The notes under the pieces were generated by a model that saw only the letters and a list, made by a program, of their open reading frames with translations, searched no databases and had not been told where the DNA came from. From NCBI RefSeq assembly GCF_000737245.1, contig NZ_JPQU01000041.1, positions 1-64,000 of the forward strand: DNA of 64,000 nucleotides, in the 5' to 3' direction. Shown here one piece after another: positions 28,089-37,106 of the stretch (position 1 is the stretch's first letter; the number at the start of each line of letters is the position of its first letter). This DNA comes from Pseudomonas syringae (GTDB lineage Bacteria; Pseudomonadota; Gammaproteobacteria; Pseudomonadales; Pseudomonadaceae). The translations under genes were made by a program, and so were the position numbers.

Positions 28089-29045
28089 ATGACCCCAGAA
28101 GCACTCGCAATCCTTAATCAGCAGCTACTCGATGCCCTGCAAAAAGTCCCGACTGAAACACGTCGCCTGTTTCATGGCCGGGGCCGCGTGTGGCCAGGCC
28201 TTGAACACATCACCGCTGACTGGATGCAGGGCGTGCTGCTGGTTTCACTGTTCCGTGAACCGGCGCAGGCAGAACTTGAGGCGCTGAACTGCTTGCTGCT
28301 GGATCTGACGCAAACCCCTCAATGGCATCACAGCCAGGCTCATACGTTGTTATTGCAACATCGCTATCTGCCGGAAAGCACCACTGAATGGCTGCTGGGC
28401 GAGCGTGTCGAGCAGTGGAACATCACGGAAAGCGGCCTGCAGTTCATCATCGATCTGGGTAAAAAGCAGAATTGCGGACTGTTTCTGGACATGCGCTATG
28501 GCCGGGACTGGGTGCGAGATCAAGCACAGGGCAAGCGGGTATTGAATCTGTTCGCCTACACCTGCGGCTTCTCGGTGGCGGCGATTGCCGGAGGTGCCGA
28601 GCATGTGGTCAACCTGGATATGTCACGTGCGGCGCTGACTCGCGGGCGGGAAAACCATCGTCTCAACCAGCACGATCTGCGTCGGGTGACATTTCTCGAT
28701 CACGAACTCTTCAAGTCCTGGGGCAAGGTCAAGAAGTCTGGTCCCTATGACCTGATCATCATCGATCCCCCGTCCTTCCAGCGCGGCAGTTTCCTGCTCG
28801 ACAAGGATTACCAGAAAGTCCTGCGACGCATGCCGGATTTACTTGCGCCGGGTGGACAAGTGCTGGCTTGCATGAACGAGCCGAGCCTGGGTTCTGACTT
28901 CCTCATCGACCACACCGCCGTCGAGGCCCCGACGCTGAAGTTCGAATGTCGACTGGATAACCCGCCGGAATTTCCTGATGCGGAAGTTGAAGGTGGGCTT
29001 AAGGCGTTGGTGTTTAAAGACACTACCGCGACTGCCAAGAATTAA
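28089..29045 (+). CDS. Class I SAM-dependent methyltransferase (RlmI/RlmK-like)
   Basis: The 318-residue protein has the SAM-binding motif LNLFAYTCGFSVAAIAGGA with the aspartate of NLDMSRAAL as the ribose-binding residue. The IIDPPSFQRG motif is typical of the RlmI/RlmL-type rRNA cytosine/guanine methyltransferases. The N-terminal 100 residues replace the PUA domain of RlmI and are unlike it. An RNA substrate is therefore likely but not proven. Met at 28089 is preferred over 28056 because the extra 11 residues look unstructured and neither site has a strong ribosome-binding site. Confidence 0.82.
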   Translation: MTPEALAILNQQLLDALQKVPTETRRLFHGRGRVWPGLEHITADWMQGVLLVSLFREPAQAELEALNCLLLDLTQTPQWHHSQAHTLLLQHRYLPESTTEWLLGERVEQWNITESGLQFIIDLGKKQNCGLFLDMRYGRDWVRDQAQGKRVLNLFAYTCGFSVAAIAGGAEHVVNLDMSRAALTRGRENHRLNQHDLRRVTFLDHELFKSWGKVKKSGPYDLIIIDPPSFQRGSFLLDKDYQKVLRRMPDLLAPGGQVLACMNEPSLGSDFLIDHTAVEAPTLKFECRLDNPPEFPDAEVEGGLKALVFKDTTATAKN

Positions 29046-29275
29046 ATGGTGGTCTTACTTATATAGTTAGTTAGCTTTGCAACTTTAATTGATCGCTAAA
29101 CAGAATCAGTGTCATTACTGCTGGAGCCTCCAACAACTGTCCCGTCAGCACCACTAACTTTTTTCATCCGCATAATGTTTTTTTTACATCGCGGGGGATA
29201 CTATGATGTCACGTAGCCACCATTCAGCTCAGTGAATATCAGGCTAGCGCGTTGTCGAACCAGAGGTATCCCGCC

Positions 29276-30898
29276 ATGAATATAAGAAACATAAAACTTA
29301 CCACCCGAGCCCTGTTGAGCTTCGGCATCATTTGCCTGCTATTGATCGGATTGGGTGTCGCCACACTGTTCAAAATGAACAGCATCCATGAGGCGGCTTC
29401 CGATCTGAACGACAACTGGATGCCCAGCGTCAGGCAGGCTGGCCGGATAGAAGTCGCGATGCTGCTGTATCGCTTGGATGCCAGACGGTTAGTCATGGAC
29501 GATGCTCGTCAGAGCGACGCCTCAATCAAAAAAATCACCCAGCTCAAAGCCAACTTGAATAGTGTCATCAAGGATTATGCGCGGTTGGTGTCCGATCCTG
29601 CAGAACAACAACTTTTCAATACGGTGCAGGCCAATGCGAACGCTTATCAAAACAAAATAGATGAACTCATCGAGTTAAGTAAAACCCGTACCTACCAGGA
29701 AATGGCGCTCTTTATTCAGGACACTACCAAACCTCAGGCGCTGGCTTTGCAAGCGTCCATTGAGGCATTGATTGATATTAATCAGAAAGGCGCAGACCGG
29801 TCGGGTTTGACGGCCGATCAGAGTTTCTCCAGTGGTCGTAATATCTCAATACTATTCATTGTCATTGCAGTGATTATCACTGTGTTGGTCGCTGTAACGT
29901 TTACCCGCAGCATTACGCGGCCTATTCAGACATTGCTGGTCACCACCCGCAAGATTGCCGACGGCGATCTGCGGGCCACTGTTGAAATAAGCGGTACAGA
30001 TGAACTGACTGAGTTACAGACTGCAACGGCGACCATGCTGGCCAGCCTCAAAGGCACCATTCAGCACATTTGCGACTCGTCGGGGCAATTGGCCTCTGCG
30101 GCAGAGCAGATGAGCTCGATTACCCGGGAGTCAAATAGCGGCATTCAGCGGCAGAACATGGAGACCGAGCAGGCAGCAACGGCAGTCAACGAGATGACGG
30201 CCGCGGTGGAAGAAGTCGCCCGCAACGCAGTGTCGGCCTCGCAATCCACACAAACCTCCGAGCGAGCGGCACATACCGGCCAGGAGCGCGTCAGCCAGAC
30301 AATCGCCTCACTGGAAAGGCTCAGCGCCACCGTAGAGCGGACCGGTGTGGAGGTCGAAGGCCTGGCTGACCAGGCGCAGCACATCGCCAAGGTACTGGAT
30401 GTGATTGGTTCGATTGCCGATCAAACCAACCTGCTGGCGTTGAACGCCGCCATTGAGGCAGCCAGGGCCGGCGAACAGGGGCGCGGTTTTGCAGTAGTGG
30501 CTGATGAAGTCAGAGCTCTGGCCCATCGAACCCAAACCTCGACCCGGGAAATCGAGCAAATGATCCAGGGCATTCAGAAAGATTCGCACCTTGCCGTACA
30601 GTCCATGAAACAAAGCACACAAGAGGCCGGTTCCACGCTGCAGATTGCCCATGAAGCCGGTGTAGCACTTGACCAGATAACCACATCCATTTCCGACATC
30701 AACGAACGAAACCTGTTAATTGCCACTGCTTCAGAGCAGCAGGCGCAAGTTGCTCGCTCAGTCGATCAGAATCTGGTGAGCATTCGTGACCTGTCTGCAC
30801 AGAGCGCGTCGGCAGCGGGCCAGACCGCGTTGGCCAGTAGTGAGTTATCGCTACTGGCGGTGGATCTGAACCGCTTGGTTGCCAGGTTTTCAGTCTAG
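29276..30898 (+). CDS. Methyl-accepting chemotaxis protein
   Basis: The 540-residue chemoreceptor has a first membrane helix (LLSFGIICLLLIGLGVATLF, about 13-32), a periplasmic four-helix-bundle domain of about 150 residues, and a second membrane helix near 192-213. A HAMP domain follows (SITRPIQTLLVTTRKIADGDL). The signalling hairpin has the invariant tip IADQTNLLALNAAIEAARAGE. The C-terminus ends ARFSV without a CheR-tethering pentapeptide. The ligand is unknown. AGAGG lies eleven bases before 29276; a Met 24 bases upstream would put extra residues before the first helix. The HD-GYP gene follows on the same strand after 74 bases. Confidence 0.94.
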   Translation: MNIRNIKLTTRALLSFGIICLLLIGLGVATLFKMNSIHEAASDLNDNWMPSVRQAGRIEVAMLLYRLDARRLVMDDARQSDASIKKITQLKANLNSVIKDYARLVSDPAEQQLFNTVQANANAYQNKIDELIELSKTRTYQEMALFIQDTTKPQALALQASIEALIDINQKGADRSGLTADQSFSSGRNISILFIVIAVIITVLVAVTFTRSITRPIQTLLVTTRKIADGDLRATVEISGTDELTELQTATATMLASLKGTIQHICDSSGQLASAAEQMSSITRESNSGIQRQNMETEQAATAVNEMTAAVEEVARNAVSASQSTQTSERAAHTGQERVSQTIASLERLSATVERTGVEVEGLADQAQHIAKVLDVIGSIADQTNLLALNAAIEAARAGEQGRGFAVVADEVRALAHRTQTSTREIEQMIQGIQKDSHLAVQSMKQSTQEAGSTLQIAHEAGVALDQITTSISDINERNLLIATASEQQAQVARSVDQNLVSIRDLSAQSASAAGQTALASSELSLLAVDLNRLVARFSV

Positions 30899-30972
30899 CG
30901 AAGCAGGACGCGGAGTGATTGGCCAATCCACCGATCACCCACACTCAGCGATAACAAAAGCGAGTAACCATC

Positions 30973-32205
30973 GTGCTGAAACATATCTCTGTGACCGAGC
31001 TTCGTCTCGGGATGTACGTACACGAATTCTGTGGCTCAGGGATAGAGCAGTCATTCTGGAAAAACGGTTTCATGCTCACGAACGTGCATGACTTGCAGCG
31101 GATTCTCGACACCAAAGTGGCTGAGGTGTGGATCGATGAAAGCCGTGGCATCGGCCTGCCCCCGAGCACGACCACGCAGCTCGACCCTGCTCTGCCCCCC
31201 ATTTTGCAGGCCATGGCGAGCAAGCCGATCCCTGACCGAGTCGCCCTTAATCAGGAGATGTCCAGGGCAGTCAAGCTGTGCTCACACGCCAAGGCCGCAG
31301 TTGAGAAGATGTTCAGCGACTTGAGAATGGGCCAGGTCATCGAGATGGAACAGGTCAGCGAACTGGTCGGGGAGATTTCCAGTTCGCTATCGCGGCATCC
31401 CGATGCCCTCATCAGCCTTGCGCGCCTGAAAACCTGCGATGAATACACTTACATGCATTCGGTTGCGGTTTGCGCGTTGATGATCGCCCTCGCCCGCCAG
31501 CTCGGGCTACCTGAGAATCTGGTTCAAGATGCGGGTATCGCCGGCCTGATGCATGACGTGGGCAAGGTCGTGATCCCGCTGACCATCCTCAACAAACCGG
31601 GCGCGCTGACCGACGCCGAGTTCACAACCATGCGCAATCACGCCATGGCAGGCGCCAACATGCTGGGGCTGAGCCAACACTTCAGCGCGCGGGTCGTAGA
31701 CGTCTGCCTGCATCATCATGAAAAAATCGACGGCACAGGCTATCCCCATCGATTGGCGGGAACTCAGATCAGCCTGTTCGCCCGCATGGGTGCAGTGTGT
31801 GACGTGTATGACGCTGTGACCTCTGATCGCCCTTATAAATCAGCCTGGGGGCCCGCGGAGGCGATCCATCGCATGGCGCAGTGGCAAGGTCATTTTGATG
31901 CGAAGGTATTTCAGGCGTTCGTCAAATGCGTCGGCATTTATCCGGTGGGTGCCCTGGTGCGCCTGCAAAGCGGCGTTATTGGCGTGGTAACCGAGCAACA
32001 TGAGAAGTCGTTGCTGATGCCCAAAGTCAAAGTCTTCTATTGCGTAAACCGCCGGCAGGCCATCCCTCCTACCACGGTCAACCTCGCCGCGCTGGTCGGT
32101 ATTGATCGGATTGTCAGCCTTGAGTCCGCAGAGGAATGGGGGTTCCTGAGTCAAAGCATGGCGGGGCCGGAAAAAACTCCACAGGAGCCTTCGCATTTCG
32201 GCTGA
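30973..32205 (+). CDS. HD-GYP domain cyclic-di-GMP phosphodiesterase with DUF3391
   Basis: The 410-residue protein starts at GTG. Residues 1-130 are a DUF3391 domain (ISVTELRLGMYVHEF). The HD-GYP domain follows, with His-Asp at 194-195 in LMHDVGK, the distal histidines (NHAMAG, HHHEKI) and the signature DGTGYP (253-258). All metal-binding and signature residues are present, so it should hydrolyse cyclic di-GMP. It has no membrane segment and so is cytoplasmic. Position behind the chemoreceptor suggests a shared role in surface behaviour or motility, which is an inference. Confidence 0.92.
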   Translation: MLKHISVTELRLGMYVHEFCGSGIEQSFWKNGFMLTNVHDLQRILDTKVAEVWIDESRGIGLPPSTTTQLDPALPPILQAMASKPIPDRVALNQEMSRAVKLCSHAKAAVEKMFSDLRMGQVIEMEQVSELVGEISSSLSRHPDALISLARLKTCDEYTYMHSVAVCALMIALARQLGLPENLVQDAGIAGLMHDVGKVVIPLTILNKPGALTDAEFTTMRNHAMAGANMLGLSQHFSARVVDVCLHHHEKIDGTGYPHRLAGTQISLFARMGAVCDVYDAVTSDRPYKSAWGPAEAIHRMAQWQGHFDAKVFQAFVKCVGIYPVGALVRLQSGVIGVVTEQHEKSLLMPKVKVFYCVNRRQAIPPTTVNLAALVGIDRIVSLESAEEWGFLSQSMAGPEKTPQEPSHFG

Positions 32206-32280
32206 ACACCTGCGCGGTTGGCTGATCGGCAGTAGAGTGCGCTTCCCACGTGATTAGCCTGACAAACCGAGGCACTCTCA

Positions 32281-32345
32281 TCGCGGGCAAGCACCGCTCC
32301 CACAGGTTTGGGATTAACTGTAGGCGTGAGCTTGTTCGCGATGAA
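32281..32345. repeat. REP fragments
   Basis: TCGCGGGCAAGCACCGCTCC near 32281-32300 and GTGAGCTTGTTCGCGATGAA near 32325-32344 are single, diverged arms of the REP types seen at 42326-42594 and 57061-57152. They do not pair well with each other. Confidence 0.5.
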
Positions 32346-32370
32346 CGATCAGGCGGTGTTTTTGTTCAGA

Positions 32371-32805
32371 TCAAAACTTGAACGCCTGGCGACCAATCAA
32401 CAGCCATTTGCCGTCTTGCTTCTGCCAAATCTGGAAGTTTTCGATTTCAGTCGGCACGACCTTCCCGCTGTTAACCGCCTGGGCAGAGAAATGATTACGC
32501 ACCAGGGCGACGTCATCAGACATCGTGATTTTCTGATTGAGCATCTTCAGTTCGTTGAAGGCGCTTTTCCCGGTCTCGATATCCGCGATGAAGGCTTTCT
32601 TGTCCTGGATGTTGCCGCTGGAGTGACCATAGGTAAGGTTATCGGCAGTCAATGCCTGAAGTTGCGCAATGTCTTTATGCCACATTGCCTGAGTCAGCTT
32701 ATCGACGGCCTGCTCCACGTCACTTTGATCCGACGCCTGAGCCACGCCCATATAACCACCTAACAAACACGCAAACCCGACTGCCAGCCTGAAACGCTTA
32801 TTCAT
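32371..32805 (-). CDS. Exported NTF2-like (DUF4440/SnoaL-type) protein
   Basis: The 144-residue protein has a Sec signal peptide (MNKRFRLAVGFACLLGG, cleavage after AQA near residue 24). An NTF2-like alpha+beta cone fold follows: DVEQAVDKLTQAMWHKD, LTYGHSSG and the closing FQIWQKQDGKWLLIGRQ. Such periplasmic proteins bind or transform small molecules but no catalytic set can be assigned. It is monocistronic and about 145 bases from the terminator that closes the mqo gene. Confidence 0.8.
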   Translation of the reverse strand: MNKRFRLAVGFACLLGGYMGVAQASDQSDVEQAVDKLTQAMWHKDIAQLQALTADNLTYGHSSGNIQDKKAFIADIETGKSAFNELKMLNQKITMSDDVALVRNHFSAQAVNSGKVVPTEIENFQIWQKQDGKWLLIGRQAFKF

Positions 32806-32949
32806 GGTTATTCCTTATTATTGTTAATTAAGTACGGTTAACGTCGCAGTCTGCATCTTTTTTAAAGATTAGTTATACGACGTCCCACAACATAGCCTAC
32901 TTGCTGCATCTATGCGAATTGATTTCTTGGTCCTTGAGTTGGCTGCGAC

Positions 32950-32990
32950 AAAAAAAAAACCCGGCACCGCCGTAAAGGCTGTGCCGGGTT
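32950..32990 (-). terminator. Rho-independent terminator of mqo
   Basis: AACCCGGCAC (32958-32967) pairs with GTGCCGGGTT (32981-32990). On the minus strand the stem is followed by a run of ten T (A run 32950-32959 on the plus strand). It lies 67 bases beyond the mqo stop codon. Confidence 0.92.
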
Positions 32991-33056
32991 TCTGGTTCGG
33001 GGTTCAAGTGGCCATTGCTTACAACCTGAAGCCGATCCTGCTGACGATAAGGCGTG

Positions 33057-34709
33057 TTACAGCGCCATATCCTGTGCAGCGTTGCTGGCCGCTGGCTTGG
33101 CCGGTTTTGCCGGTGCAGCGCTGGCAGCAGGGTAAGCCGCCGGGTCGAGCACGGGTGGCTTGGTCAACTGCAGAACTTCAGCAGTGTAATCCCACGACTG
33201 CTGAACGCGCTCTGGAGAACCGTTGAGCTTGGTGCCGTAGCTCGGAACGATCTGGCGCATCTTAGCTTGCCACTCTGGAGTAGCAACCTTGTCTTTGAAA
33301 GCCTTCTCAAGCACATCGATCATGATCGGAGGTGCAGTCGAGGCGCCTGGCGACGCGCCCAACAGGCCCGCGATGGAGCGGTCTTGCGAGAAAACAACCT
33401 CGGTACCCAACTTCAACACACCGCCTTTCTCAGCATCACGCTTGATGATCTGCACGCGCTGACCGGCTTGCCACAAGCGCCAGTCTTCTTTCTTGGCATG
33501 CGGGAAGTACTCTTTCAGCGCGTTGAAGCGGTCGTCATCCGACATCATCAACTGGCCCGCCAGGTATTCGATCAGCGGATATTGCTCAATACCCACCTTG
33601 GTCATCGGCCACACGTTATGAGTCGTGGTGGTCGACAGCAGGTCAAGGTAAGAGCCTTCCTTGAGGAACTTGGTGGAGAAAGTCGCGAATGGCCCAAACA
33701 GGATCATGCGCTTGCCGTCCAGGACACGCGTATCCAGGTGCGGCACGGACATGGGTGGCGCGCCAGTGGAGGCGATACCGTAGGCTTTCGCCATGTGCTG
33801 CAGGGCCAGGTCCTGGTTTTCAGTAACCAGGAACGAACCGCCCACCGGGAAGCCGCCGTATTCGCGCGCTTCAGGGATGTCTGCTTTCTGCAGCAGCTTC
33901 AACGCGCCGCCGCCAGCGCCGACAAACACGAACTTCGCGTCTGTGCCGTGGCTGCTGCCATCTTTCAGGTTTTTGTACTCGACGTGCCAGCTGCCGTCTT
34001 TGTTGCGGGTGATTTCCTGGACTTCGCTCGACAACTTCAGGTCGAAGACAGGCTTGGTCTGCAGGTTGGCAACGTATTGGCGAGTGACTTCGCCCCAGTT
34101 CGCGTCGGTGCCGAGTGGCGACCAGGTAGCGGCGATTTTCTGGCTTGGATCACGGCCTTCCATCATCAGTGGAACCCACTGCTTGATCTGCGCCTGATCT
34201 TCGCTGTACAGCATGCCGCCGAACAACGGGCTGGTTTTCAGCGCCTCGTAGCGAGCCTTGAGGAACTTGACGTTATCGTCGCCCCACATGAAGCTCATGT
34301 GCGGAGTGGAGTTGATGAACGAGTGCGGATTCTTCAGCACGCCGTTCTTGACCTGCCACGACATGAATTGACGAGTGACTTGGAACTGCTCGTTGATCTC
34401 GATTGCTTTGGCAATCTCGATCTTGCCGTCTTTACCCCAAGGGGTGTAGTTCGACTCAGCCAGGGCGGAGTGACCGGTACCGGCGTTGTTCCAGCCGTTG
34501 GAGCTTTCTTCGGCCACTTTGTCGAGGCGCTCGACCATTTCCATGGTCCAGGTCGGCTCCAGCTCGTTGAGCCATGTACCCAAGGTAGCGCTCATGATGC
34601 CGCCGCCAATCAGCAACACATCAACTTTTTTTGCTTCAGCTGCATGCAAAGGCGTAAGTCCCATCGACATCGCCAGGCCCAGCAGGGCCGTGTTCACTTT
34701 TTTTAACAT
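33057..34709 (-). CDS. mqo: Malate:quinone oxidoreductase
   Basis: The 550-residue flavoprotein oxidises malate to oxaloacetate and passes electrons to quinone at the inner membrane. The FAD-binding motif is LLIGGGIMSATLG, followed by the Mqo signatures NGWNNAGTGHSALAE and LLGASPGASTAP. The N-terminal 25 residues (MLKKVNTALLGLAMSMG, then TPLHAAEA) look like a cleavable signal peptide, unusual for a peripheral cytoplasmic enzyme. The C-terminus has a Pro/Ala-rich tail of about 30 residues. The start at 34709 is preferred because the upstream in-frame extension (51 residues) lacks any family similarity; GGA lies upstream. Confidence 0.93.
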   Translation of the reverse strand: MLKKVNTALLGLAMSMGLTPLHAAEAKKVDVLLIGGGIMSATLGTWLNELEPTWTMEMVERLDKVAEESSNGWNNAGTGHSALAESNYTPWGKDGKIEIAKAIEINEQFQVTRQFMSWQVKNGVLKNPHSFINSTPHMSFMWGDDNVKFLKARYEALKTSPLFGGMLYSEDQAQIKQWVPLMMEGRDPSQKIAATWSPLGTDANWGEVTRQYVANLQTKPVFDLKLSSEVQEITRNKDGSWHVEYKNLKDGSSHGTDAKFVFVGAGGGALKLLQKADIPEAREYGGFPVGGSFLVTENQDLALQHMAKAYGIASTGAPPMSVPHLDTRVLDGKRMILFGPFATFSTKFLKEGSYLDLLSTTTTHNVWPMTKVGIEQYPLIEYLAGQLMMSDDDRFNALKEYFPHAKKEDWRLWQAGQRVQIIKRDAEKGGVLKLGTEVVFSQDRSIAGLLGASPGASTAPPIMIDVLEKAFKDKVATPEWQAKMRQIVPSYGTKLNGSPERVQQSWDYTAEVLQLTKPPVLDPAAYPAASAAPAKPAKPAASNAAQDMAL

Positions 34710-35134
34710 ACTGTGATTTCCAGGATAGAACGTCATCCCCCCATCAGTCTTCAGCATAAGCTGCCTTGCTTCACGCAATGCGACGCGGCATTTCGTGAGC
34801 TGCGGCAATTGACAGGACTGGCGGGCGGACATACAAGGCCGACAGATTGTGATCGACCTCACTCTCTTGTCTCTCCTGAGCTGACTTCTTGTTTGCCATT
34901 GTTTTCAGCTGCTGAGTGACATCGAATCTCTTGGTACATCGTCGGTATAAACAGCGCCGACAACCTTGTTACAACCAGTACCCAGGTCTTTCACGGAACA
35001 ACATCTGATATTTGTGGCATCAGAAAATTATGCGAGGTTAAGCACACATGTACACGTGTTTCGGGAACCGCGAACCGCAATTGTAATCGGATAGAGGTTG
35101 CGGAGCGAACTTTTACCCATAATCAAACGTGCGT
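34710..35134. other. 425-base region upstream of mqo
   Basis: It should hold the mqo promoter and the 3' end region of the acetyltransferase transcript. No hairpin with a T run, REP core or credible ORF was found. It is notable that no repeat element is present, whereas most intergenic gaps of this size in the window carry one. Confidence 0.4.
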
Positions 35135-35839
35135 TCAGTTATGTGTATCGTTCGAAGCCGGTCTCAAACGGGCGTCAACCAGCGCTCTGGCCTGTCGCGT
35201 CAATTGATCAAGATGCCGATCACGCTGTTTCTCGGCTTCTATCATCGGCCGTTTTCCGTGCTGCTGAAGTAAATAAGAATGAATTTGCCGAATCTCCAGC
35301 GAATTGTAGATCGGCGCAACATCCAGAACAGCGACCAGCCCGTCAGTGCCGTGATCCCGGGTGTTCATCAGGACCTGAGGGCCGCGGGCTGCCAGCACCT
35401 GAAAGCCCATGGCTTCGAAGCGCGGCACCGCAGCCGGGCGACAGGCAAGCTCCGCATGGGGATAGCGCCCGGTCATATCCCTGAGCATGGCCCGCGCCAC
35501 ACCCTGACGCCGTCGGTTGGCCTGCACTGCCATGTAGGCGACCGTACACGCCTGGGGATCATCCTTGACCGGCAAATACAGCAGAAAGCCGACGACTTTG
35601 TCCGGCTCATCGGCATCCAGCACCACAATCAACTCTGCAGCAATCCCTTTAGCGCCGTCCATGCCCTCGATATAGAGGTGGACCTCAAAGCCGACCCCGT
35701 ATTGATAAAGGCTGTAGAGGGGATTGCTGGGCGCGATGTTCACCATGCTGATGTCAGTGACGTAATCGACCACCATCTGCATGATCTGGCTCTTGATCAG
35801 CTCGGAGGGTGGGGCTTCGAAGCGGGTGACAGTGAACAT
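35135..35839 (-). CDS. GNAT-family N-acetyltransferase
   Basis: The 234-residue protein has a GNAT core in its middle: VVGFLLYLPV (strand), CTVAYMAVQANRRRQGVARAML with the acetyl-CoA pyrophosphate loop (RRRQGVA), and FEAMGFQVLAARG. The N-terminal 60 residues and a basic helical C-terminal tail of about 55 residues lie outside the core. The acceptor substrate is unknown. The start gives MFTVTRFEAPP. It is divergent from the dienelactone hydrolase gene. Confidence 0.83.
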   Translation of the reverse strand: MFTVTRFEAPPSELIKSQIMQMVVDYVTDISMVNIAPSNPLYSLYQYGVGFEVHLYIEGMDGAKGIAAELIVVLDADEPDKVVGFLLYLPVKDDPQACTVAYMAVQANRRRQGVARAMLRDMTGRYPHAELACRPAAVPRFEAMGFQVLAARGPQVLMNTRDHGTDGLVAVLDVAPIYNSLEIRQIHSYLLQQHGKRPMIEAEKQRDRHLDQLTRQARALVDARLRPASNDTHN

Positions 35840-36025
35840 CGAGATGGCGACTCCAGACTTTAAGACTTGCTCCGGGCAGCCGACATCGGCCCAGCGCGGT
35901 CGACATCATACCTTGCGCGTGAATCCGGGGCGATCCGCGGCAGCGGCATAGACTTTACCGAACGCATTTGCCCAGACACCAAAGGCTGCTTTAATCATCC
36001 GATTGACCGAAAAAGGAGCGAACAG

Positions 36026-36913
36026 ATGGAGCGTCTCACCGCGAAAGATTTTTCCCCTGAACTGCTTGAGCTCTACGACTACTACGCCCATGGCAAGATC
36101 AACCGCCGCCAGTTTCTGGATCGTGCTGCTGCTTTCACGGCATTTGGCTTGACCGCGAGTGCAGTGCTCGCCTCCTTGAGTCCGAACTACGCTCTGGCCC
36201 AACAGGTGGAATTCACCGACCCGGACATCGTCGCCGAATACGTCACCTACCCCTCCCCCAAAGGCCACGGCCAAGTGCGCGCCTATCTGGTCCGTCCCGC
36301 CAAGGCCAGCGGTAAGTTGCCCGCTGTGGTGGTGGTTCATGAAAATCGCGGGCTCAATCCGTACATCGAGGATGTCGCCCGGCGTGTAGCCAAAGCCGGT
36401 TTCATCGCCCTGGCCCCCGACGGCCTAAGCTCCGTCGGTGGTTACCCCGGTAATGATGAAAAGGGTAAGGACCTGCAGCAGACAGTGGACCCGGAGAAGT
36501 TGATGAACGACTTTTTCGCTGCCATCGAATGGATGATGAAACACGAGTCAACTACCGGAAAAGTCGGCATCACCGGCTTCTGCTACGGCGGTGGCGTTGC
36601 CAATGCGGCAGCCGTGGCTTACCCGGAACTGGCCGCAGCCGTGCCGTTTTATGGTCGTCAAGCCAAGGCCGAAGATGTGCCGAAAATCAAGGCGCCGCTG
36701 CTTATCCATTACGGAGAACTGGACACCCGCATCAACGAAGGCGCAGCGGCGTACGATCAGGCATTGAAAGCCGCGGGCAAAACCTACGAGGCGTATGTTT
36801 ACCCCGGTTGCAACCACGGCTTCCACAATGACTCAACGCCCCGTTACGACGATGCGGCGGCCAGGCTGGCGTGGGAAAGGACGTTGGGCTGGTTCAACAA
36901 GTATCTGGTTTGA
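36026..36913 (+). CDS. Dienelactone hydrolase family protein with Tat signal
   Basis: The 295-residue alpha/beta hydrolase has the Cys-Asp-His triad of dienelactone hydrolases: Cys186 in GFCYGGG, Asp233 in GELDTRI, His264 in GCNHGFH. The N-terminus has INRRQFLDRAAAF (25-37), a twin-arginine-type signal, and cleavage is possible after ALA near residue 57. It resembles E. coli YghX-type proteins, so the substrate is not necessarily a dienelactone. AAAAGGAGCG before the ATG at 36026 fixes this start; the longer in-frame extension upstream is not expected to be translated. Confidence 0.88.
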   Translation: MERLTAKDFSPELLELYDYYAHGKINRRQFLDRAAAFTAFGLTASAVLASLSPNYALAQQVEFTDPDIVAEYVTYPSPKGHGQVRAYLVRPAKASGKLPAVVVVHENRGLNPYIEDVARRVAKAGFIALAPDGLSSVGGYPGNDEKGKDLQQTVDPEKLMNDFFAAIEWMMKHESTTGKVGITGFCYGGGVANAAAVAYPELAAAVPFYGRQAKAEDVPKIKAPLLIHYGELDTRINEGAAAYDQALKAAGKTYEAYVYPGCNHGFHNDSTPRYDDAAARLAWERTLGWFNKYLV

Positions 36914-36922
36914 TGGGTATAG

Positions 36923-37089
36923 AGGAGATTCCATGTTGGCACGAAAGTGGATGTAACGACGTGGGACCGGCTTCAGCCGGGAAGAGGCCAGTACATCCAT
37001 ACCGTATCTATCGTCTGAAATGCCGCCTTCCCGGCTAAAGCCGGTCCCACGTCCTCACATCACCTTTTGCGCCAACATAGAATCTCCCA
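36923..37089. repeat. Complete long-form REP unit with about 60-bp inverted arms
   Basis: Left arm: GGAGATTCCATGTTGGC, then GTGGATGTAACGACGTGGG and the REP core. Right arm, inverted: core, then GCCAACATAGAATCTCCC. The two arms match along most of about 60 bases, enclosing a short spacer, so the 167-base unit is nearly a palindrome with defined ends. It lies between a plus-strand stop and a minus-strand stop. Partial copies occur at 15-92, 12588-12740 and 42391-42530. Confidence 0.85.
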
Positions 37090-37106
37090 CACGGATGTGA
37101 AAAATC

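Noticed and set aside
33054..34706. Long plus-strand open frame (550 codons) opposite mqo
   Set aside because: It is an antisense shadow of a high-GC gene with strong family motifs on the other strand; its own sequence has no recognisable domain and no start site.
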